Assembly: GCF_027943255.1 (NCBI RefSeq)
Contig: NC_072897.1
Location: 18,352,044 to 18,416,043, forward strand
Reading direction: 5' to 3'
Length of the DNA stretch: 64,000 nt
Origin: Anastrepha obliqua
Taxonomy: Eukaryota; Arthropoda; Insecta; Diptera; Tephritidae
How positions within the stretch are numbered: position 1 is the stretch's first letter; every line of letters begins with the position of its first letter. Shown here one piece after another: positions 30,365 through 40,760 of this stretch. A program made the translations under genes and the position numbers. A model generated the notes under the pieces. It saw nothing but the letters and a program-made list of their open reading frames with translations. It was not told the origin of the DNA and searched no databases.

Positions 30365-33300
30365 CTTCTTCTTAATTGGCGCGATAACCGCTTACGCGAT
30401 TTTGGCCGAGATTAACAAAGCGCGCCAGTCGTTTCTTTCTCGTGCTAACCGGCGCCAATTGGACACACCAAGTGAAGCCAAGTCCTTCTCCACCTGATCT
30501 TTCCAACGCAGAGGAGGCCTTCCTCATCCTCTGCTACCACCAGCTGGTACCGCATCGAATACTTTCAAAGCCGGAGCGTTTGTATCCATTCGGACGACAT
30601 GACCCAGCCAACGAAGCCGCTGGATCTTTATTCGCTGCGCTATGTCTATGTCGTCGTAAAGCTCATACAGCTCATCGTTCCATCGTCTGCGATATTCGCC
30701 GTTGCCAACGTGCAAAGGTCCAAAAATCTTACGCAGAATCTTTCTCTCGAACACTCCAAGCGTCGCTTCATCGGATGTTGTCATCGTCCAAGCTTCTGCG
30801 CCTTACGTTAGGACGGGCATGATGAGAGTCTTGTAGAGTGTTAGTTTTGTTCGTCGAGAGAGGACTTTACTGCTCAATTGCCTACTTAGTCCAAAGTAGC
30901 ACTTGTTGGCAAGAGAGATTCTACGTTGGATTTCAAGGCTGACATTGTTATCGGTGTTAATGCTGGTTCCTAAATACACGAAGTCTTTTACAACCTCAAA
31001 ATTATAACTGTCTACAGTGACGTGGGTGCCGATCCGCGAGTGCGCCGACTGTTTGTTTGAAGACAGGAGGTACTTCGTTTTGTCCTCGTTCACCACCAGA
31101 CCCATTCGCTTTGCCTCTTTATCCAGTTTGGAGAAGGCAGAACTAACAGCGCGGTTGTTAAGGCCGATGATGTCAATATCATCGGCATACGCCAGCAATT
31201 GTACGCTCTTATAAAAAATTGTGCCTGAGCGATTAAGTTCTGCGGCTCGTACGATGCTCTCCAACATCAGGTTAAAGAAGTCACACGACAGCGAGTCACC
31301 CTGTCTGAAACCTCGTTTGGTATCAAACGGCTCGGAGAGGTCCTTCCCAATTCTGACGGCGCTGCTGGTGTTGAGCAACGTCATCTTGCATAGCCGTATT
31401 AGTTTTGCGGGGATACCAAATTCAGACATAGCGGCATACAGGTAACTCCTTTCCGTACTGTCGAATGCAGCTTTGAAGTCGACGAAAAGATGGTGTGTGT
31501 CGATTCTCCTTTCATGGGTCTTTTCCAAGATTTGGCGTATTGTGAATATTTGGTCGATGGTAGACTTTCCAGGTCTGAAGCCACACTGATAAGGTCCAAT
31601 CAGTTGGTTGACGGTGGGCTTCAGCCTTTCACACAATACGCTCGCTAGAACCTTATAGGCGATATTTAGAAGACTAATCCCGCGGTAATTGGCACAAATT
31701 GCAGGATCGCCCTTCTTGTGGATTGGGCAGAGCACACTTAAATTCCAATCGGCAGGCATGCTTTCATCCGACCATATTCTGCATAGGAGCTGATGCATGC
31801 ACCTTACCAGCTCCTCGCCGCCATGTTTGAATAGCTCAGCCGGCAGTCCGTCGGCGCCCGCGGCTTTGTTGTTCTTTAGCCGTGATATTGCTATTCTCAC
31901 CTCGTCATGGTCGGGTAACGGAACGACAATTCCGTCGTCAACGATTGGGGTATCGGGATCTTCACATTCTCTATGACATGCGCAGCTGTCACCGTTTAAC
32001 AGGTTCGAGAAGTGTTCCCTCCATAATTTAAGATTGCTCTGTACGTCAGTCACCAGATCGCCGTCTTTGTTCTTACAGGACAACGCCCCGGTCTTAAAAC
32101 CTTCTGTAAGCCGCCGAACTTTCTGGTAAAATTTTCGGGCGTTGTTCCTATTGGCCAGCATCTCAAGCTCCTCGCACTCACGTATTTCGGCCTCTCGTTT
32201 CTTCTGTCGGATAATACGTCTCTCTTCCTTGGCTCGCGTTGCGCCCGATCGCAGCGTGGCTCTATAGGCGGCATCTTTTCTTTCGGCGGCAGCATGACAT
32301 TCCTCGTCGTACCAATTGTTTTTTCGGGCTCGCCGGAATCCGATTTCTTCTTCGGCGGCGGTACGTAGGGAACGAGAAATGTTGCTCCATTGCTCGCGCA
32401 TGCCGGTGTGTTGGGCAGTGCTCTCCGAGAGCAGGAGTGAGAGTCGAGTGGCGAATCTTCTGGCTGTCTGTTGTGATTGCAGCTTTTCGATGTCGAACAT
32501 TCTTTGCGTAGGTAGATGTACGTTTTTTGCTGCACAGAGGCGTGTGCGCAGTTTGGCTGCAACAAGGTAATGATCCGAGTCGATGTTGGGTCCTCGGATC
32601 GTACGTACATCTAATACACTAGAAGCGTGTCTTCCATCTATCACAACATGATCGATCTGGTTTCGCGTTTTTCGATCAGGAGACAGCCAGGTAGCTTGGT
32701 GTATCTTTTTATGCTGGAATCTGGTGCTGCAGACTACCATGTTTCGGGCCCCGGCGAAGTCGATCAGCCTCTGTCCGTTACCGGATGTTTCGTTGTGTAG
32801 GCTGAATTTTCCGACTGTGGGACCAAAAAATTCCCTCCTTGCCCACCCTGGCGTTGAAGTCGCCAAGCACGATTTTTATGTCGTGGCGGGGGCAGCGCTC
32901 ATAGGAACGTTCCAAGCGCTCATAGAAAGAATCCTTGATCGCATCGTCCTTCTCTTCCGTCGGGGCGTGGGCGCAAATTAGCGAGATGTTAAAAAATCGC
33001 GCTTTGATGCGGATTGTTGCGAGACGCTCGTCCACCGGAGTGAACGACAGTACTTGGCGACGAAGTCTCTCTCCCACAACAAATCCGACACCGAATTTGC
33101 GCTCCTTTACATGGCAGCTGTAGTAGACGTCGCAAGGTCCTATGTTTTTCTTACCTTGCCCCGTCCATCGCATCTCTTGGATGGCAGTGATGTCAGCCTT
33201 TACTCTCACGAGGACATCAACCAGCCGAGCAGAGGCACCTTCCCCATTAAGGGACCGGACATTCCAGGTGCATGCGCTCAAATCGTATTCCTTATTTCGT

Positions 33301-33613
33301 TTGCAGGGGTCGTCATCAGTGTTGGGAGTTCTCATCCGAGGCTTTGTTGCTGTTTTCATTGGGGGGGCTTTTTAAGTGGCGGGTCCCAAACCCAGCGCAC
33401 AACCAGCTATGCTGGGATGCTTCGCCTTCTCACGTTAGCTCACTCCCGAACGGGTGTTCGGAAGCTAACCAGAGGATACGTGGGCTAATCCCGGACGTTG
33501 TGAGCTGCTTGAACCATATGTAGAAGAATCGTCCTGGCCACTCCCAAGTGAATGGCGATCAGTAACTTTCCCCACTTGCGTGGACTTCTACACATGGAAC
33601 CATCCTCCTGTTC
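30365..33613 (-). mobile_element. RTE-clade LINE with 12-bp target duplication
   Basis: The insert sits in the BEL integrase frame. ACTTAAGTCATT (30353-30364) and ACTTAGGTCATT (33614-33625) flank it, one mismatch apart. The 3' end has the short AAG repeats common in RTE elements. The 5'UTR runs from 33613 to the ATG at 33359. Length is about 3.25 kb, close to complete for the clade. Confidence 0.9.
30392..33359 (-). pseudogene. RTE LINE endonuclease-RT polyprotein, three lesions
   Basis: AP endonuclease: TWNVRSLNGEG, IQEMRWTGQG, VLGDFNARVGKEG, IDSDHYLVAAKL. RT: LNNKAAG-type ADGLPAELFKHGG, ANYRGISLLN, LFVDFKAAFDS (first catalytic Asp), GFRQGDSLSCDFFN, LLAYADDIDIIG, DFVYLGTSIN. The C-terminus has KIQRLRWLGHVVRM and ends at 30392. 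The only breaks seen are a one-base frameshift in an A/T run near 32828, a TAA where Tyr is expected (30811-30813, after MPVLT) and a TGA for Arg (about 30521-30526, after GGSRG). Confidence 0.92.
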
Positions 33614-35623
33614 ACTTAGGTCATTGGTGGCCTCTAAATGGATGGCTTTGGTGGCGAAACAGATAAATAGACAGACGTAGCCTTTGGAATTGCGGCATCC
33701 TCTGCCGGGGAAACTTTTGATGTCAAATGGACCTGCGAAATCTATACCTGTATTAGTGAAAGCACGAGAAAAGGTGGTGCGTACCTGGGGGAGGATTCCC
33801 ATGAGTTGGGTTTGCGATCGTTTTTTATAGATCGTGCAGATCTTGCAATTATGGATGGTGGATCGGATCATATTTTTAACTCGCGGAATCCAGTACTGCG
33901 TTCAAATTAAACGCAACATCAGCTGATTTTCGCCATGCAGTGATATTTCGTGAATGAATTTGGTTATAAGGCATGATAACCTGCTACTGTATGGAAGGAT
34001 AATAGGATGACGTTCGTTATATGATAAGTTGAGGGATACGCCCAGACGACCGCCTGCCCTCATGATGTCATCTCTGTCGAGGAATGGATTAAGGGGCAAT
34101 ATCTCACTTTTTGTGTCAACTGTTTTCTTTTGTTTCAATTTCGCGTATTCTCCACCGTAATATTGCTTTTGACTGTTTATGATTAAGCGTTGTGTCGTTG
34201 CTTTAATTTCATCAGGTGAAACTAAGCAAGACTTTGCTTGAAATGCAATCTTCGTATTAGGGTGGGTTCTTTGAGAGAATCTCATAATATATGATAATAC
34301 TCTCAAAGCCCTTGGTAAATTGGAAAAACGGTCAAGAATATCACTGAAATTGATTGTTGTTGTTGAATATACCTTTACCTTTTTCTCTTCCATCGTTGTT
34401 TCATGGTTACATTCTGATGTCGGCCATCGTGATTTGTCTTCTTGTAGGTAAGAAGGACCCTGCCACCACAAAGAATTGTGAACCAGTTCCTTGGCCGGAA
34501 GTTCTCTGCTTGCTAAGTCTGCTGGACTTGATGCCGAGGCAGCTAGTTCCTTGTCCAGTGTGACTTCGCTGAAAAGAGAAACTATCTTGTTTGGTGGACT
34601 GACTGTTTCGGCTCGACCAGTTAGTATCCACCCGAATACAGTCTCTTGGGCAAGAAGTGTACTTAGTACGTTTTTCTTCAAACTGCTTAAAATAATTTGG
34701 GGATAAATGTCTCCGCCAAGGACAAGGTCCACTGGTTCATTGACGAAGAACCTCTTATCCGCCAAAGTGAGATCTGGAAATGCTTGCCTTGTCATTGCGC
34801 TTACTAGGCAAGTTGGCAGATTTCCAGTTAATTGCGGCAAAACTAGCGCAATTGTGTTTATTTTTACAAAAGGGTCGATAGGCGACCGCAGTTGTAATGA
34901 GCACGCTTGTCTTACCTGCGCAGATATTGAATTGTTGATGCCCGAGACTTGGGCATGCAAGCCTTTAGATGGCAGGTGGATTCTACGTTTAAGTCGTTCA
35001 GTAATGAACGAACACTCAGAACCAGAATCGATCAGAGCTCGTGCTGTAAGATTAACATTATTGTGGAATTTATTTACCATCGCTGTTCCTAGTAGAACCC
35101 CTTTATCCGTATTGGAATAGCACGATTTAAAATTGTGGATTCTGCTATCCCTTGGCCTATTGGAATCGAGTCGTTTTAGGGCATCCTTGGATGTTGAGGG
35201 CAGGTCATCAGCGGGATCTCTGCTTTCCTTAAGAGCTGCTGCTTTTGGTTGAACTGCTGTAATGTGCAGGAGCGTGTTGTGTCTTGAGTGACATGTGCTG
35301 CAGTTATACGAGCTCGTACATCTTGACACCGTATGTCCTGACGACAGGCAGTTCAAGCAACAGTTGTTGCTCTTGATGCACGCGATTCGATCGGTGACCT
35401 TTAACTTCCGGAACTTTGGGCAACTTTGCAATTTGTGGTCATCAGTGACACATAATTTGCACATATGTTTGGCGACACTTACCTGAAAGTTACCCATCCT
35501 TTTTGGTGTAGTTTCCGTGAACTGTTGTAAGCTTTGCGCCTTGGGCGCTTTGTAGGCTTTAATTCCTTTTAAGCCTGACATTGTTTCAAGCGTCTGAAAC
35601 CTGTTGGAAAGGAATTTGTCCAT
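33614..35623 (-). pseudogene. BEL Gag-knuckle/protease/integrase ORF lacking RT and RNase H
   Basis: From 35623: zinc knuckles (CKLCVTDDHKLQSC, CCLNCLSSGHTVSRC, CSTCHSRHNTLLH), the aspartic protease ARALIDSGSECSFI with VDLVLGGDIYPQII and VFGWILTG, then an in-frame jump after VTLDKEL to the post-RNase H region (ELPAKELVHNSLWWQGPSY), the PFLDRDDIMRAGGRL linker and the integrase zinc region (HPIILPYSSRL, CKICTIYKK). A TGA at 33902-33904 replaces Arg; the frame continues through NTGIDFAGPFDIK and KAIHLEAT to the RTE insertion. RT and RNase H are cleanly absent. Confidence 0.9.
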
Positions 35624-36408
35624 GTCTGTCCACTTTGAAATTTGAGATTTATTCTCTATCGTTTGTTCCTAAAGCGATAGAGTACTTTCTGGCAATTTCG
35701 TGGAGCATAAATATGTGATAATTGCATCCCAGTTTGAAATGTCAATTTGGTGGTTCTGTAAGGAGGAAATGCAATTATTAATGTCTCTTTGCAGTTTTTT
35801 TATCGAACTGCCACATTCAGTTTCGATTGACTGTAGGTTAAACAGGATCTTCAGCTGCGTGTTCACCAGAATCCATTTGTTCTCGTACCTTTCGCAAAGA
35901 TTTTTCCACGCCGTAGAAAACCCGTCATTAGTGAGCGGGCACTTCCTCACGATGTCTCTGGCTTCACCCTGCGTTTTCTGGTAAGGCGTTTATTTAATAT
36001 GTAAATGGCCGTGAACATATCGCGGAATGTTGGCCAAGATACCTAGTCGCCTTTGAAAACGTCCGTATCGCACGGTGGAAGGTGAATATTAAGTTTGCGT
36101 ACTGCTAGTTCTTCGCCTTCCCGGTCTGCCTTTTCCAGCCTCGCAGAGAGGTCAGCCATCGTCGACATGCCGCGCAAATATGTGTGGTAACATATTTTAT
36201 TCCTTTTCTTTATCGCGGCAAGATCCTTAGGAGAAGGAGTTTCTGTTGAAAGCAAGTGGTCGTATGCTGCTTTGGCCTTTTCCCACATTGCTTTCAACTC
36301 CTCCTGTTGAATCCGGAGTGAAAATTTCGAATGGTCACTTGACGGAGTGCCATTAAAGTCGGCTTCGAACTCCGTCACGGCGTCGACTAAACGAATATAA
36401 GTATCCAT
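35624..36408 (-). pseudogene. BEL Gag, broken
   Basis: ATG at 36408 opens MDTYIRLVDAVTEFEADF and 121 codons of a Lys/Glu-rich helical region. A TAG after VFKGD (36043-36045) precedes VSWPTFRDMF. A deletion with frameshift near 35965 leads to EARDIVRKCPLTNDGFSTAW, RYENKWILVNTQLKILF and LQRDINNCISSL, the core of BEL Gag (DUF1759-like). TAG or TAA after LPESTLSL (35669) separates it from the pol frame. Confidence 0.82.
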
Positions 36409-36538
36409 ATTGTAAGTATGGGATACAAAAACTTACGCGGTATTAAAAAAATGCTCCTTCGCGAAATGGAGACGAATTTACAGCGAGACCCAAGCCCAAA
36501 ATGCACCACCGAGATTAAAATGACAATATATATTATGC

Positions 36539-36860
36539 GGCCGCCGTAGCCGAATGGGTTGGTGCATGATCACCATTCGGAATTCACTAAGAGGTCGTTG
36601 GTTCGAATCTCGGTGAAAGCAAAATTAATAAAAACATTTTTCTAATAGCGGTCACCCCTCGGCAGGCAATGGCAAACCTCCGAGTGTATTTCTGCCATGA
36701 AAAAGCTCCTCATAAAAATATCTGCCGTTCGGAGTCGGCTTGAAACTGTAGGTCCCATTTGTGGAACAACACCAAGACGCACACCACAAATAGGAGGAGG
36801 AGCTCGGCCAAACACCTAACAGAAGTGTACGCGCCAATTATTTATTTATTTATTTATATA
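36539..36860 (+). mobile_element. tRNA-derived SINE, copy 1
   Basis: Head with a pol III A-box-like TAGCCGAATGGGTTGG (36547) and B box GGTTCGAATCTCG (36600), then a body containing GGCAATGGCAAACCTCCGAG and GGAGGAGGAGCTCGGCC, and an ATTT-repeat tail (36837 on). Two more copies are at 42703 and 44115. The head looks like a class II (Ser/Leu-type) tRNA; this identification is inference. It lies in the BEL leader upstream of gag. Confidence 0.88.
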
Positions 36861-36950
36861 TATATTTATTGACAAAAAGGATAATATATTTATATTTATG
36901 TATGAGAATTTCGCCACCCACACAATAATCAGTGGTATGTAATAGGACTA

Positions 36951-38217
36951 TGAATAAGTTCGTGCGGTTTTTTTCGAAATTTGAAACTTTATTGACGTAA
37001 AATGGTTACAAATTTAATATTCAAAGTATTGTCCATCACTTACTACTACTTTTTCCCATCTTTCTGGCAATTCACGGATTCCCTTTGTGAAAAATTCGGT
37101 CGGTTTTGCCGCAATCCACGAATCGATCCATTTTTTGACTTCATCGTAATTACGGAAGTGCTGGTCAGCCAGGCCATGTTGCATCGATCGGAAGAGATAG
37201 TAATCGGATGGCGCAAGGTCTGGACTATACGGCGGGTGGGGTAGGACATCCCATTTGAGCGTTTCTAAGTATGTTTTGACCACTTGTGCAACATGTGGCC
37301 GAGCATTGTCATGTTGCAAAATAACTTTGTCGTGTCTATCGGCGTATTGCGGCCGTTTTTCTCGCAGTGCTCGGCTCAAACGCATCAATTGTCGTCGGTA
37401 GACATCCCCCGTAATCGTTTCATTCGGTTTCAGTAGCTCATGATACACAACACCCAGCTGGTCCCACCAGATACACAGCATAACCTTCAGGCCATGAATA
37501 TTCTGCGCCGACGTCGATGTTGAAGCATGGCCAGGGTATCCATACGTTGCCCGACGTTTTGGATTGTCGTAATGGACCCACTTTTCATCGCCAGTCACAA
37601 TTCGATGCAAAAAACCCTTTCTTTTGTGCCGTTGAAGCAGTTGTTCGCATGCCATAAAACGGCGTTCAACGTCTCTTGGCTTCAATTCATACGGCACCCA
37701 ATGGCCTACCTTTCGGATCATTCCCATGGCTTTTAAACGTTTGGAAATGGTTGATTGATCAACTCCCAAAGTTTTTGCAACCTCTTCTTGCGTTTGAGCC
37801 GGATCTTGATCGAGCAATTCCTCCAATTCGGTATCTATGAACTTTGGCGGCGCACCCTCGCGTTCTTCGTCTTCCAAGCCAAAATCACCACTTTTAAAGC
37901 GTGCAAACCACTTCTGGCACGTTCGCTCAGCTAGAGCATGCTCACCATAAACTTCCACCAAGATACGATGACTTTCGGCTGCTTTTTTCTTCATATTAAA
38001 ATAATGAAGAAGAATTCCCCGCAAAAACACATTATTTGGCACGAAATTCGACATTTTCAAGTGTGGTAAAAATATTGTTGTTTACGCTTCAAATAAAAAA
38101 CTTATACTGACGTTTGTGCCTTACGACAGTAGCTCTCCAATGAATGTTTGGAAATGTGGATCGATGGAATAATAATCAAGTTACGCCATCTGTTGTAAAA
38201 CCGCACGAACTTATTCA
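36951..38217 (-). mobile_element. mariner with intact transposase ORF
   Basis: Ends TGAATAAGTTCGTGCGGTTTT and its reverse complement, with TA at 36949-36950 and 38218-38219. At 1267 bp it has the normal size. It lies in the BEL 5' leader, so it inserted after the BEL element. Confidence 0.93.
37014..38054 (-). CDS. mariner transposase, D,D34D, full length
   Basis: A single open frame of about 346 codons starting at MSNFVPNN (an in-frame ATG two codons upstream is possible). N-terminal helix-turn-helix domain (AAESHRILVEVYGEHALAE; DQSTISKRLKAMG), WVPYELKP linker, then TGDEKWVHYDN, LQHDNARPHVAQ and SPDLAPSDYYLF with the three catalytic Asp residues, the last two 34 apart. The C-terminus ELPERWEKVVVSDGQYFEY matches Mos1-type transposases (mauritiana/mellifera range). 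It binds the terminal repeats and cuts and pastes at TA. No internal stop or frameshift is visible, so activity is possible but untested. Confidence 0.93.
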   Translation of the reverse strand: MSNFVPNNVFLRGILLHYFNMKKKAAESHRILVEVYGEHALAERTCQKWFARFKSGDFGLEDEEREGAPPKFIDTELEELLDQDPAQTQEEVAKTLGVDQSTISKRLKAMGMIRKVGHWVPYELKPRDVERRFMACEQLLQRHKRKGFLHRIVTGDEKWVHYDNPKRRATYGYPGHASTSTSAQNIHGLKVMLCIWWDQLGVVYHELLKPNETITGDVYRRQLMRLSRALREKRPQYADRHDKVILQHDNARPHVAQVVKTYLETLKWDVLPHPPYSPDLAPSDYYLFRSMQHGLADQHFRNYDEVKKWIDSWIAAKPTEFFTKGIRELPERWEKVVVSDGQYFEY

Positions 38218-38483
38218 TAGTTGTGTACTCAACTTCACAGCGGGACTGTACAAGCAAAAAGAACGGAATAAGAAAAAATTGAAAAATTCCCAACAATGCG
38301 CTTTTAGATGGTTTAGCTTGAAAATACCGCGCGCACTTGTATTGTCTGTTTGCGGACAGACGGAGTCGTTGACCCTTTTTTGTTTTTTTTTTTTTTTTAA
38401 TTAGATTATTTCCACCAAAAACAAAGTGTGAAATAAATCCACGTATCTGGTTTTGCTGGAACGGATTGTTTGCTGGTGCTTAG

Positions 38484-38614
38484 TGCTTTTTGGTGCTTGC
38501 TGATGGCTTGTACTTAGTTAATTTCAGCTTTGCTTGGTGCTTTTTGGTGCTTGCTGATGGCATGTACTTAGTTAATTTCAGCTTTGCTTGGTGCTTTTTG
38601 GTGCTTGCTGATGC
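38484..38614. repeat. 54-bp tandem repeat, 2.4 copies, in BEL leader
   Basis: Units begin at 38484, 38538 and 38592 (TGCTTTTTGGTGCTTGCTGA). The first two differ by one base (GGCTTG/GGCATG). It lies about 30-180 bp downstream of the primer binding site, in the untranslated leader. Confidence 0.92.
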
Positions 38615-38645
38615 TCTGTTTAAATGGATCTTTATTATTGTTGAG

Positions 38646-38663
38646 ATCCGGCTCGAAGGACCA
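38646..38663 (-). promoter_or_regulatory. Primer binding site matching tRNA-Tyr 3' end
   Basis: Immediately internal to the 5' LTR the minus strand reads TGGTCCTTCGAGCCGGAT. Its complement ATCCGGCTCGAAGGACCA equals, from memory of fly tRNAs, the 3' end of tRNA-Tyr with CCA added. This would prime minus-strand DNA synthesis. Confidence 0.8.
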
Positions 38664-39158
38664 TGTTATCATCGGAGTGCGACGCAATGGGCGGTTCAGA
38701 AATGTGGGGCCTCCACGGTCGCTCCGATGATATATTTTAGAAAAATAAAAAGCACAAAGGCGTGTCAGTATATAGTCATTAGTATTTTATTTGCAGTATA
38801 TACATAGATATATTCATAGAATAGATATATATGTACATAGAAATATATATGCAATAGAGATACGTTGCTTACGTATTATTATGTTATGTATAATTTATAA
38901 TTAATAATAAATTACCTTTTGATGCTTGGAATTCGAAAATCGCAGTGAAAGTTATAATTAAAATTGAAGTGAAAGTAACCTCGCCGAACAACGTTTAACA
39001 CGGTAAACGTTTTAACTGTTCGGCGGGGAAATGCCAGGGTTAACGGCCTTCACGTTGCAGCGACTGGAAACGGTGGTTAGCAACAGTTGGAACGGTAGGC
39101 GCAGTTACCATTAGGGTGGCTAAAAATGTATATTAAATATTAGGGTGTGGCCTAAACA
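38664..39158 (-). repeat. BEL 5' LTR (495 bp)
   Basis: Element orientation: TGTTTAGGCCACACCC to CTCCGATGATAACA. It aligns along its length with the 3' LTR. An A+T-rich tract near 38800-38900 could hold the promoter but I cannot place a start site. Confidence 0.93.
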
Positions 39159-40760
39159 CAGACTGTTCCTCGCCTTGTTTGACAAAGAAATATCGATTTT
39201 CGATTAATAAATATGTATGATGATAATTTATTGGAGGAGTGTATTTTATTTTAGAGTAAGCCATCATGCCAAACGCGGTCAAAGGCTTGAGATATATCGG
39301 AAAAATATGCTGGGCAATAGGGAATGGGATGATGGGCCGATATGATTCGACTTGTTCAGAGCTTCTTCCTGGTTTGAGGATAATTTTTACTTGAGGTACT
39401 TTGCATTGTGGGTGAACAAAACCAGATAATGTAATATAATTATATATGCACGTTAGGAAAGTGAGTCTTTCTCCTGGGAATTGCTCCAGTACTTCTCCTG
39501 TTATGAGGTCATATCCAGGGGCCTTCTTTTTTTAAGTTTCTTTATCACTTCTTTAACTTAATTTTTCGAGACTTTTTTATGCGTGGGCTATGCGTGTGTT
39601 CTAGGATATCTTTTACTTTTTGAGCAGTGCTTGGAGCCTATTCGATTTTATGGGAGCAGATCATTCGGTTTAAGTGACTAGCAAATGTGGTTGCTTTCTC
39701 GAGATCTGTTTTAGCCCATTTGTTAGTTTCTATTTTAATGCATAATTGTAGTAGAGTTGGCTTTTTAAATTTTTTGTTACTTTCCATAGAGAGTAGTCAG
39801 TGGCAGAGGTTGCCTCAAGTCTCCTGAGATAGTTCTGAAGTGGAGGGTTGTGCTATTTTTTAAGGAGTTCTTTGAGTTCTTGAATAAGTAAGTTAAGTGC
39901 ATTACTCAAGGGATATCCGTGTGTGGTGTTGCTTGGTGAGACATGGTGTGGAGTTCTTGAGTGAGTGTTTTAAGTTAATGTTAGAAGTAATAAGGATTCT
40001 GAAAAACGCCCAGTCGGTTTTACTACTGTGGAGACAACAGTGGGCAAATGATTTAGCTGAATCTTTATTTAATGTGACAAATACGGGAGCGGACGTTCGG
40101 GCTCAAAAACAGTTTTTGGTGTTGAGTAAATACTTGACGTCATACATTTCTTTGTTGTTCGGGCTTGGTTTTAACTCAATAATAAACATTGAGGGAAGTT
40201 TTTTCGTGGTTCTGTGCTTAATTTTGAAGATATTGAAAGCTTTGTGGACAAGCTCCCTGGCGGAACTAAGAATTCTTTGGTGCATTAAATGGATGCATAT
40301 TTTTTAATATGACTTTGATGCTTCTCTCTTCTGTGGGCTTATACGTATAGAATTCAGTATTTTTCTGTTCTAGTAGAGATACAATAGCCTTATAGGATTC
40401 GAGAGTGGAAGCTTTCATTTTTTGTTCATGAATTGTTTTGAGAGGGTTCAGCGTTATCGAGCCAGTATTCATCGGGCTTGGCTTGCTTTTGAGAGGTTTC
40501 GTGTGTTCGCAAAGTCTTTTTTTTTTTGATTCGACAATTTCCGAATCGTTGCTTGGTGGGTTCTTGCTGGTTGATGGTTGAGTGGAGAAGTCCTGTTTTT
40601 TATAGAGCAGTGTAAATTGTGTAACATTTTTCTGCAAATGAGAGTCTTTTGGGGTGTTTGCTGACTTTGTTGAAATTGCTTGTGGAACTCTTGCTGTTTT
40701 TTTTTAACCTCCCCCATTACGGGGTAGTGGCCAATACCGGGTTTTTTATTTAAGTAAATT
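39159..40760 (-). mobile_element. Jockey LINE, upstream part (split by BEL)
   Basis: Contains ORF1, a short EN-RT linker and the N-terminal RT half: KKAPGYDLITGEVLEQ near 39520, then FVHPQCKVPQVKIILKPG and YRPI near 39330. RYFFVKQGEEQS ends exactly at the CAGAC duplication and continues at 27306. The endonuclease is deleted. A 5'UTR may extend to about 40760. Confidence 0.85.
39990..40716 (-). pseudogene. Jockey LINE ORF1, broken
   Basis: MGEVKKKQQEFHKQFQQSQ opens a Gln/Lys/Ser-rich N-terminus; after one frameshift come EFYTYKPTEERSIKVILKNM, ELVHKAFNIFKIKHRTTKK, SMFIIELKPSPNNKEMYDV, the nucleic-acid-binding core of Jockey ORF1 proteins. The CCHC knuckles that normally follow are missing; the sequence joins directly to KTDWAFFRILITSNINLKHS, which belongs to the ORF2 linker, so an internal deletion removed the ORF1 end and the endonuclease. 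Confidence 0.78.

Larger units (their letters stand above)
27307..39158 (-). mobile_element. BEL/Pao LTR retrotransposon with nested insertions
   Basis: Two LTRs (27307-27816, 38664-39158) bracket gag and pol on the minus strand. CAGAC at 27302-27306 and 39159-39163 is the 5-bp target duplication, and the flanking Jockey RT frame joins across it. The LTRs differ by about seven substitutions plus an 18-bp and a 3-bp indel, so it is fairly young. Inside are an RTE LINE, a SINE and a mariner. Removing them leaves about 7 kb. RT and RNase H are deleted, so it is non-autonomous. Confidence 0.93.

Noticed and set aside
36539..36860. A tRNA gene near 36547-36612
   Set aside because: A and B boxes are present but the cloverleaf is degenerate and the same head plus body recurs at 42703 and 44115, so it is a SINE.
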